A stretch of 11,237 bases of DNA. It comes from Bacteroidota bacterium (lineage in GTDB: Bacteria; Bacteroidota; Bacteroidia; Chitinophagales; Saprospiraceae). Position numbers and translations under genes: made by a program. The DNA lies in contig JAJRUR010000201.1 in NCBI GenBank assembly GCA_024277695.1, forward strand, positions 1-11,237, given 5' to 3'. Each line of letters opens with the position of its first letter. The first letter of the stretch is position 1. Below are positions 1 to 5,421 of the stretch, piece by piece. Below the pieces are notes generated by a model. The model was not told where the DNA came from. It ran no database searches and saw only the letters and a list, made by a program, of their open reading frames with translations.

Positions 1-1
1 A

Positions 2-304
2 CTAAAAACTATGGGTGATTTCTATGGCAAAATGAACCAAGCCATGGTCACGATGAGCGAAGCTACCGAAGATGCCAAAGTCTATAAAGACAGACTGAAC
101 GAACTCAATACCAGCTTAGGATCGATGAATAGCGTTTATGGTGACGTAGTAAACACGGTAGGTCGAATGAGTGACGCGGTTAGTCAATTGGGCGATACTA
201 TTGAAGATACCAAAAATTATAAACAACAAATCGCACAATTGAATAGTAATTTGGCATCCCTCAATGGAGTATATGGCAATGTATTGTCTGCCTTTAAGAA
301 CTAA
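2..304 (+). CDS. gldL: GldL, C-terminal part (5'-truncated by window edge)
   Basis: The reading frame is open from base 2 (Leu-Lys-Thr before the first Met at 11) to the TAA at 302-304, so the gene begins outside the window. GldL is the inner-membrane partner of GldM in the proton-driven motor of type IX secretion and gliding; its two N-terminal membrane helices would lie upstream and are not seen. The visible 100 residues are hydrophilic, predicted helical, and form the cytoplasmic tail. They contain two copies of a 45-residue repeat ending in LNxxLxSxNxVYGxV. The assignment rests on this tail plus the position directly before gldM, 31 bp away, which is the conserved gldK-L-M-N order. The family is known; the exact full length here is not. 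Confidence 0.88.
   Translation, partial: LKTMGDFYGKMNQAMVTMSEATEDAKVYKDRLNELNTSLGSMNSVYGDVVNTVGRMSDAVSQLGDTIEDTKNYKQQIAQLNSNLASLNGVYGNVLSAFKN
32..301 (+). repeat. Two tandem 45-codon repeats in the gldL tail
   Basis: Unit 1 is 32-166 and unit 2 is 167-301, counted from Met8 and Met53 after the Met at base 11. At least 16 positions are identical with a strict 45-residue offset: M8/M53, A11/A56, E20-D21/E65-D66, K23/K68, Y25-K26/Y70-K71, L32-N33/L77-N78, L36/L81, S38/S83, N40/N85, V42-Y43-G44/V87-Y88-G89 and V46/V91. The similarity is at protein level; the DNA copies have diverged. The pattern suggests a repeated helical hairpin or coiled-coil element in the cytoplasmic domain. Confidence 0.75.
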
Positions 305-335
305 TTTTATTAACTAAGAAAAAAATTATATAGGT

Positions 336-1976
336 ATGTCAATTCCTAAGAATCCGCGACAGCTGATGATCAATATCATGTACTTGGTACTCACAGCAAT
401 GCTCGCACTTAATGTATCCGCAGAAGTGATGAACGCTTTTTTTGATATCAATGATAGCTTAGAAGGTTCGAGCAAAATCGCAGATGATGCTACGGTCGAA
501 ACCAAAAAAGGTCTTGAAGGTATTTTGGAAAAAAAACCAAAACTCAGAGAACCAATCAACCTCGGGATCGATCAAACAAAATCTAAAGTCGATGCTTTTG
601 TAAGTCGCATCGAAGATCTTAAAGAAAAAATCATTGACGCCTCCGGTAATAATAACGGTCAATTAGATGATGGAGACTATCTCATCCACGATCACCACAA
701 AATACCTAGAGGTAAGAAAAATAAAGATGTAACTACCAGACTGCTCGTAGGAATCGATGGCAAATCCGGAGAAGGACACCAACTCGAAGGTGAAATTACC
801 GAATTGCGAAAAGAACTGGTAGAGGTCTATAGAAATGTACTCCAAGACAAGAATATCCAAGAAGAACAGGGTTTTAATCTAAAACCTGAACTCATTGATG
901 AAAAAATGAATACCCTCGAATCCAGCCTCTTATTAGGCGTAGATCCAAATTGGAAAAGTAAAGCCAGTTCTAAGAAAAATTCTTGGGCAGCCTATAAATT
1001 TCAGCAAATGCCTGTAGCCGCTACGCTTCCGATCTTGACCAAACTTCAGACAGATGCACGTAATGCTCAAGCAACTATTGCCAATAAAATCGCCGAACTC
1101 GCAGGGGGTAAAGAAATCAAATTTGATAAATTCTTCCCTGTCATCAAGGCCAAAAGAGGTTACGTAATCAAAGGTGAAAAATTTGAAGCTGATGTATCCC
1201 TAGGAGCTTATTCTTCTGATATTAAAGGAGTCAATATTACGGTAAATGGGCAGCGTATCAACCTTGGATCTGACGGAACAGGAAAGTTTGTAGAAACTGC
1301 CAATTCTTACGGCAAACGTACACTTAACCTCAAAGCCACTGTTACCAACCCGATTACGGGCAAAGTCACTAGTGGTAGTACTACTTATGAGTATGAAGTA
1401 GGAGAACGATCTGCTACGGTGACCGCATCCAAAATGAATGTTTTCTATATCGGAGTGGATAATCCCGTAGAAGTAGCCGTGGCTGGTGCCTCGAGTAATG
1501 AAGTGCGGGTAAACTGTGCAGGAGGCGGATGTACAATGACCGGTGGCAATGGCAAGTACAATGTCCGCGTAAACCAACAGGGTACTGCCAAAATTACTGT
1601 TACAGCCAAAGGCTTCAATAAAACTTTTGACTTTAGAGTCAAGCGTATTCCGGATCCGGTCGCACAACTCGGCAATGAAAAAGGTGGTGGAATAGGTAAC
1701 GGTACATTTAGAGCTCAACCCGGACTGATTGCCAAATTGTATAATTTTGACTTTGATGCCAAGTGTAGAATCCAAGGTTTTCAACTCGTCCGCGTACCAA
1801 AACGAGAAGATGCCATTCAAGTGACCAATGTCGGAGGACGATTTACCGGTGATGCCAAAAGATTGATCAGCCAAGCAAAACCCTCGGATACATATTACTT
1901 TGATAATGTACGCGCAAAGTGCCCCGGAGACAAAGCAACCCGCAAGATCAACGATATGATATTTAGAATTAAATAA
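336..1976 (+). CDS. gldM: GldM, periplasmic shaft of the T9SS/gliding motor
   Basis: The 546-aa protein starts with the hallmark GldM N-terminus: a short cytoplasmic stretch (MSIPKNPRQ) and a single membrane helix at about residues 9-30 (LMINIMYLVLTAMLALNVSA), followed by a long periplasmic region. In the family the N-terminal helix packs with GldL to form the proton-driven motor, and the elongated periplasmic domains, as a dimer, reach the GldK/GldN ring. The first about 240 periplasmic residues are charged and helical; from about residue 270 the sequence turns into beta-rich domains with many Gly, Val and Thr. Four cysteines lie in the last third (VNCAGGGC, DAKCR, RAKCPG). Known GldM proteins are about 510-520 aa, so this one is slightly long. 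The ATG at 336 is preferred because the motif begins immediately there. It is 31 bp after gldL and 65 bp before gldN, so one operon is likely. Confidence 0.95.
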   Translation: MSIPKNPRQLMINIMYLVLTAMLALNVSAEVMNAFFDINDSLEGSSKIADDATVETKKGLEGILEKKPKLREPINLGIDQTKSKVDAFVSRIEDLKEKIIDASGNNNGQLDDGDYLIHDHHKIPRGKKNKDVTTRLLVGIDGKSGEGHQLEGEITELRKELVEVYRNVLQDKNIQEEQGFNLKPELIDEKMNTLESSLLLGVDPNWKSKASSKKNSWAAYKFQQMPVAATLPILTKLQTDARNAQATIANKIAELAGGKEIKFDKFFPVIKAKRGYVIKGEKFEADVSLGAYSSDIKGVNITVNGQRINLGSDGTGKFVETANSYGKRTLNLKATVTNPITGKVTSGSTTYEYEVGERSATVTASKMNVFYIGVDNPVEVAVAGASSNEVRVNCAGGGCTMTGGNGKYNVRVNQQGTAKITVTAKGFNKTFDFRVKRIPDPVAQLGNEKGGGIGNGTFRAQPGLIAKLYNFDFDAKCRIQGFQLVRVPKREDAIQVTNVGGRFTGDAKRLISQAKPSDTYYFDNVRAKCPGDKATRKINDMIFRIK

Positions 1977-2041
1977 TTTTTGTTGCTCTCTTAGCGTTAA
2001 GAATAACAGCTTTATTTAATAAAAGCATAAAATATAGTCAG

Positions 2042-2911
2042 ATGAAAAAATTAATCCTCTATCCACTCACTGTGATACTTAGTATCTGCTTCAGCGGTAC
2101 ACTTAGTGCTCAAGTAGCCGAAGAAGTCGTCACCGAATCCGGTACTACTACCACAGAAACTGAGTTTATCGACGACATCGTAGCTAAGCGCTTAACCATC
2201 GATAATCGTGTGCTCCCTTACGAACCTATCCGTGAGGCGGATGTGCCTTGGGAAAAACGCGTATGGCGAGTTATTGATGTCCGCGAAAAACTCAATAAAC
2301 CTTTTGTCTATCCTCAAAAATACTTTTTTGAGATTCTGATCGAAGGAATCATGAACGGTGATTTGGCAGCATTTGATAAGGACGACTTCAAAAATATGTA
2401 TCCGCCGGAGGATGTAGAATCCAAGTTGTTTTCTATGGATACTACAGAAATCGTTGATCCGGATACCTACGAAACCACGCTCAAAGTAGTGAGAAACGAA
2501 ATCAATCCGGAAGATATCAAGAGATTCAGAATTAAAGAAATTTGGTTCTTTGATGAAGAATCGGCCTCACTCAAAGTAAGAATTCTGGGTATAGCTCCGA
2601 TCCGTGATGTCGTGGACGAAAATACCGGAGATTTTAAATACGAAATACCGATGTTTTGGATTTATTATCCACAAGCGAGAGAGCTTTTTGCCAAAAACAG
2701 GGTATTCAATGACTTCAACGATGCCGCCCCGATGACTTGGGATGATGTGTTTGAGATCCGACAGTTTTCCAGCTATATCTATAAGGCGTCCAATGTAAAT
2801 GACTTGCGCCTAAAGGATATGTTTGCCGATAGCGGTTATGATATGTTGATGGAGTCGGAGCGTATAAAAATGGAACTATTTAATTTTGAACACGACTTGT
2901 GGTCATACTAG
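2042..2911 (+). CDS. gldN: GldN, periplasmic ring component of T9SS/gliding
   Basis: The 289-aa protein has a Sec signal peptide: MKK, a hydrophobic core to about residue 21, and a likely cleavage at LSA|Q near residue 23. The mature part carries the GldN-type block PYEPIREADVPWEKRVWRVID followed by REKLNKPFVYP, and a C-terminal half rich in Trp, Phe and acidic residues. GldN associates with the lipoprotein GldK to form the large ring that contacts the periplasmic end of GldM, and it is needed for T9SS export. A Thr/Glu-rich linker (about residues 30-42) follows the signal peptide. It is the last gene of the gld cluster: a strong intrinsic terminator lies 45 bp downstream. No paralogue (gldO) is seen next to it. 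The start at 2042 is set by the signal peptide. Confidence 0.93.
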   Translation: MKKLILYPLTVILSICFSGTLSAQVAEEVVTESGTTTTETEFIDDIVAKRLTIDNRVLPYEPIREADVPWEKRVWRVIDVREKLNKPFVYPQKYFFEILIEGIMNGDLAAFDKDDFKNMYPPEDVESKLFSMDTTEIVDPDTYETTLKVVRNEINPEDIKRFRIKEIWFFDEESASLKVRILGIAPIRDVVDENTGDFKYEIPMFWIYYPQARELFAKNRVFNDFNDAAPMTWDDVFEIRQFSSYIYKASNVNDLRLKDMFADSGYDMLMESERIKMELFNFEHDLWSY

Positions 2912-2956
2912 ATGACCATCCAATAAATTACAGTCTTTTAAGGCACTTAAGGTATA

Positions 2957-2994
2957 AAAAAAAGCTTATCGAATCATTTCGATAAGCTTTTTTT
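2957..2994 (+). terminator. Intrinsic terminator closing the gld operon
   Basis: A perfect inverted repeat has arms 2957-2973 and 2978-2994 (17 bp including the A/T flanks; core AAGCTTATCGAA / TTCGATAAGCTT) around the 4-nt loop TCAT. It is followed by, and partly includes, a run of T (2988-2994); the A-run at 2956-2963 means it could also stop transcription coming from the right. It lies 45 bp after gldN and 70 bp before glyA, separating the two transcription units. Confidence 0.88.
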
Positions 2995-3064
2995 ATTACA
3001 TTGCTCTCACAAAAATTGATAAGCTGCACGTCTATAATTTTTTTTAAAAATTAAACCTACATTT

Positions 3065-4342
3065 ATGCGTGACATAGTATTTGATCTAATCCGGCAAGAA
3101 CTCCTCCGACAGCGAGAAGGAATCGAACTCATCGCCTCCGAAAATTTTACAAGCCTCGAAGTATTGCGAGCAATGGGCACTTGCGTAAATAATAAATATG
3201 CAGAAGGATATCCCGGAAAACGCTATTATGGTGGATGTGAAGTCGTGGACCAAATCGAAAACTTAGCCATAGATCGACTCAAAGAGCTTTTTGGAGCAGC
3301 TTATGCCAATGTGCAGCCTCATGCCGGCGCACAAGCTAATGCAGCCGTATTTCTCGCTTGTCTCCGACCCGGTGATACCGTTTTAGGCTTTGATCTATCC
3401 CATGGAGGACACTTATCTCATGGCAGTCCGGTCAATTTTAGCGGCTTGGTATATCGTGCAGTATTTTATGGTGTAGAGCGAGATACCGGTACGATAGACA
3501 TGGATAAGGTAGAACATATCGCCCTCAAAGAGCAACCGAAGTTGATTGTATGTGGCGCATCTGCATACTCTAGAGATTGGGACTACAAACGGTTTAGAGC
3601 TATAGCCGATCGCGTAGGTGCTCTCCTCCTAGCGGATATAGCGCATCCGGCAGGAATCATTGCAACCGGATTGCTCAATGATCCTTTACCACATTGTCAT
3701 ATCGTCACTTCTACAACCCACAAAACCCTCCGAGGTCCGAGAGGAGGCATCATCATGATGGGCAAAAATTTTAAAAACCCCTGGGGACGCAAGACCAAAA
3801 AAGGAAATCTTAAATGGATGTCAGCTATCCTGAATAGTGGTGTATTCCCGGGTATGCAAGGAGGCCCTCTAGAGCATGTTATCGCTGCCAAGGCCGTGGC
3901 TTTTGGCGAAGCATTGACTCCTGAATACAAAACATATACTCAACAAGTAGTCCGAAACGCTCAAGTGCTTGCTGAGGAACTCACAAAAAGAGGATATCAT
4001 ATCATCTCCGGTGGTACGGACAATCACTTGATGCTGATAGATTTGAGCTCCAAAGGCTGTACGGGAAGAGAAGCAGAATTGGCCCTCGGAGAAGCCGGTA
4101 TCACTGTCAATAAAAATATGGTACCCTTCGACAAACAAAGCCCGATGGTGACTTCAGGCATACGGATAGGAACAGCTGCTGTGACTACTAGAGGTTTTGA
4201 TGAGCAAGCATCTATCCAAGTAGTCGAATGGATAGATACTATCCTCGAAAATAGAAATAATCACACTTTATTGCGCAATATAAAAAACCAAATCCAGGAC
4301 TTTATGGAAAAATATCCACTATATCCCGAGTTATCTGCATAG
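3065..4342 (+). CDS. glyA: Serine hydroxymethyltransferase
   Basis: The 425-aa PLP enzyme converts serine and tetrahydrofolate to glycine and 5,10-methylene-tetrahydrofolate in the cytoplasm, the main source of one-carbon units. Visible family signatures in order: ELIASENF (20-28), NKYAEGYPGKRYYGG (43-57), VQPHAGAQAN (83-92), FDLSHGGHLSHG (109-120), LLLADIAHPAG (187-197), and the PLP-lysine motif TTHKTLRGPRGG with Lys220. The insert KNPWGRK...LNSGVFPGMQGGPLEH (about 237-272) is the longer form I associate with Bacteroidota. The length matches the family, and the C-terminus (FMEKYPLYPE) is complete. The ATG at 3065 fits the usual N-terminus. It has its own position after the gld terminator and shares its last 41 bp with convergent truA. 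Confidence 0.97.
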   Translation: MRDIVFDLIRQELLRQREGIELIASENFTSLEVLRAMGTCVNNKYAEGYPGKRYYGGCEVVDQIENLAIDRLKELFGAAYANVQPHAGAQANAAVFLACLRPGDTVLGFDLSHGGHLSHGSPVNFSGLVYRAVFYGVERDTGTIDMDKVEHIALKEQPKLIVCGASAYSRDWDYKRFRAIADRVGALLLADIAHPAGIIATGLLNDPLPHCHIVTSTTHKTLRGPRGGIIMMGKNFKNPWGRKTKKGNLKWMSAILNSGVFPGMQGGPLEHVIAAKAVAFGEALTPEYKTYTQQVVRNAQVLAEELTKRGYHIISGGTDNHLMLIDLSSKGCTGREAELALGEAGITVNKNMVPFDKQSPMVTSGIRIGTAAVTTRGFDEQASIQVVEWIDTILENRNNHTLLRNIKNQIQDFMEKYPLYPELSA

Positions 4343-5078
4343 ACGCAGGATAGCGAACTTCCGTGAGATATAATCCTTGGCCCGGTACACTCCAGTCTCT
4401 CGGAAGGCGCTCTTGACGATCCAAAGATTGTTGGACTTGTCGGATATCTAGCTTCCCCTCAGCCACTTGTAGGCACATGCCCGTTATGAGACGTACCATA
4501 CCGCGCAAAAATCGATTAGCAGTGATCTCAAATACATAGTGATCCTTCGATATCTGCTTCCAACCAACATACTCCAATGTACAGCGATAGTCCTTTACAT
4601 CCGAATGCGCTTTGCAAAAAGGAAAAAACTTTTCATACCTCGTAAGTAGGTAGGCAGATTGATTCAACTTATCTATATCCGGTCGAATTCCCCTATAAAA
4701 ATACGTAAGCTTAGACAGAAAAGGATTTCTCCTAAATAGGATATGATATCTGTAGGTGCGTGATACTGCATCAAAACGGGCATGCGCTTGGTCAGACACA
4801 GCTATCATCTTATGAAGGACGATGTCCTCTCCTACTAATCCATTGAGCCCGTGGACCAACTTCGAAGCAATCATTGAGTCAGCCAGATCCAGATGTGCAT
4901 AATAATTGCTTGCATGTACTCCTGCATCCGTACGACCACATCCGGTGATAGGGATGGCTTCTTTGACTAGTGTCTCCAATGCCTGTTCTATCTTTTCTTG
5001 GATAGTCAAAGCATTGGCTTGTCGCTGCCATCCATGATAGCGAGTACCTTTATAACTGAGTTGGAGGAAATACCGCAT
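4302..5078 (-). CDS. truA: tRNA pseudouridine(38-40) synthase TruA
   Basis: The 258-aa enzyme isomerises uridines 38-40 in the anticodon arm of tRNAs. The N-terminus MRYFLQLSYKGTRYHGWQRQ is characteristic, and the catalytic motif GCGRTDAGVHA carries the nucleophilic Asp51 (equivalent to Asp60 of E. coli TruA). The second half shows the conserved RTYRY, FLRGMVRLITG and GLYLTEVRYP blocks. After that last block there are about 15 extra residues (ASMQITRDIVDIFP), and these are the part overlapping the 3' end of glyA. The length is near the family norm (about 245-270). The ATG at 5078 is the only start that keeps the conserved N-terminus. A TAnnTTTG element lies only 4 nt upstream, so its mRNA could be nearly leaderless. 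Confidence 0.96.
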   Translation of the reverse strand: MRYFLQLSYKGTRYHGWQRQANALTIQEKIEQALETLVKEAIPITGCGRTDAGVHASNYYAHLDLADSMIASKLVHGLNGLVGEDIVLHKMIAVSDQAHARFDAVSRTYRYHILFRRNPFLSKLTYFYRGIRPDIDKLNQSAYLLTRYEKFFPFCKAHSDVKDYRCTLEYVGWKQISKDHYVFEITANRFLRGMVRLITGMCLQVAEGKLDIRQVQQSLDRQERLPRDWSVPGQGLYLTEVRYPASMQITRDIVDIFP

Positions 5079-5082
5079 CCCA

Positions 5083-5110
5083 CAAATCTACAATACCTCG
5101 AGTATCTCAA
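5083..5110 (-). promoter_or_regulatory. Possible truA promoter (-7 TAGATTTG)
   Basis: On the minus strand, TAGATTTG (5090 to 5083) matches the Bacteroidota -7 consensus TAnnTTTG exactly. A TTG (5110-5108) lies upstream with a 17-nt spacer, shorter than the usual 19-21. Only 4 nt separate the -7 box from the truA ATG, so transcription from here would give a nearly leaderless message. The match may be by chance. Confidence 0.35.
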
Positions 5111-5135
5111 GTGGTTTATTATAACAAAATCACTC

Positions 5136-5277
5136 CTAGATAAGGCGCTGGCTACTCATTTTTTCTTTAGCCATAGAATGCCAAGCCATGTCTTTGGCTC
5201 CTATAAAATGCATAATTCCCAAACACCAAAAATGGTAAGGCAAATAAACTCTTGCCAAGTCCTGTAATAGATTTCAT
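5136..5277 (-). pseudogene. Probable decayed DoxX-family membrane protein fragment
   Basis: Reading the minus strand from the ATG at 5277 gives 36 codons whose first 20 residues contain LFALPFLVFG and then fall out of frame to a TAA at 5169-5167. One base further on, the adjacent frame continues with IMHFIGAKDMA and runs to a TAG at 5138-5136. Joined, they read like the N-terminus of Bacteroidota DoxX-like membrane proteins (first helix LPFxxFGxxHFxxAxxMA). A one-base insertion in the GGGAATT stretch near 5215-5220 would explain the break. The other membrane helices of a normal protein (usually about 120-140 aa) are missing before truA begins. The family is recognised from memory of the motif, so this is an inference. 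Confidence 0.5.
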
Positions 5278-5368
5278 AATCGTTTGGTCTTATTGACTTC
5301 AGGCTGATAAATACATAAATACACAAAAAAAATAGTATAATACTGTGCTATGATTAACTTATGTAGTA

Positions 5369-5399
5369 TTGATGACTAATTTTTTAATTGCTATTTTTG
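5369..5399 (+). promoter_or_regulatory. Bacteroidota-type promoter of the NagB-like fusion gene
   Basis: The -33 element TTG (5369-5371) and the -7 element TATTTTTG (5392-5399), an exact match to TAnnTTTG, are separated by 20 nt, which is the preferred spacing for the Bacteroidota primary sigma factor. The expected start of transcription is a few bases after 5399, giving a leader of roughly 20 nt to the ATG at 5422. It is the best promoter match I see in the window. Confidence 0.62.
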
Positions 5400-5412
5400 T
5401 AAAAATACAAAA
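5392..5412 (+). promoter_or_regulatory. Nested dyads over the -7 box and start point: candidate operator
   Basis: Two perfect inverted repeats overlap. The first has arms TATTTTT (5392-5398) and AAAAATA (5401-5407) around a 2-nt centre. The second has arms TTTTGTA (5395-5401) and TACAAAA (5406-5412) around AAAA. They cover the -7 element and the predicted transcription start, where a dimeric repressor would block initiation. AT-rich DNA gives such dyads by chance at some rate, so this is a candidate only. Confidence 0.35.
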
Positions 5413-5421
5413 TTGCTCCTC

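Larger units (their letters stand above)
5079..5421. other. 343-bp intergenic region between truA and the NagB-like gene
   Basis: This divergent spacer is AT-rich. From left to right it holds a possible truA promoter (5083-5110), a probable decayed DoxX-like gene fragment on the minus strand (5136-5277), a short AGTATAATACT palindrome (5334-5344), and a good Bacteroidota promoter with an overlapping dyad (5369-5412) for the downstream fusion gene. I see no tRNA, riboswitch fold or mobile-element end in it. Confidence 0.7.

Noticed and set aside
1200..1874. Long open frame (224 codons) on the minus strand inside gldM
   Set aside because: It is fully antisense to the clear GldM periplasmic domain, starts and ends without any gene signal, and its translation shows no family motif; codon bias of gldM explains it.
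2009..2026. Imperfect hairpin GCTTT...AAAGC between gldM and gldN
   Set aside because: The 5-bp stem is AT-rich with a bulge and no T-run; it is not convincing as an attenuator or processing site.
3016..3042. TTG (3016-3018) and TAATTTTT (3035-3042) as a glyA promoter
   Set aside because: The spacer is only 16 nt and the last base of the -7 box does not match; the tract is a plain A/T run, so the evidence is too weak, although glyA must have a promoter near here.
4998..5267. 89-codon plus-strand frame spanning the truA 5' end and the spacer
   Set aside because: It runs antisense to the truA N-terminus and the DoxX-like remnant, and it has low complexity and no family resemblance.
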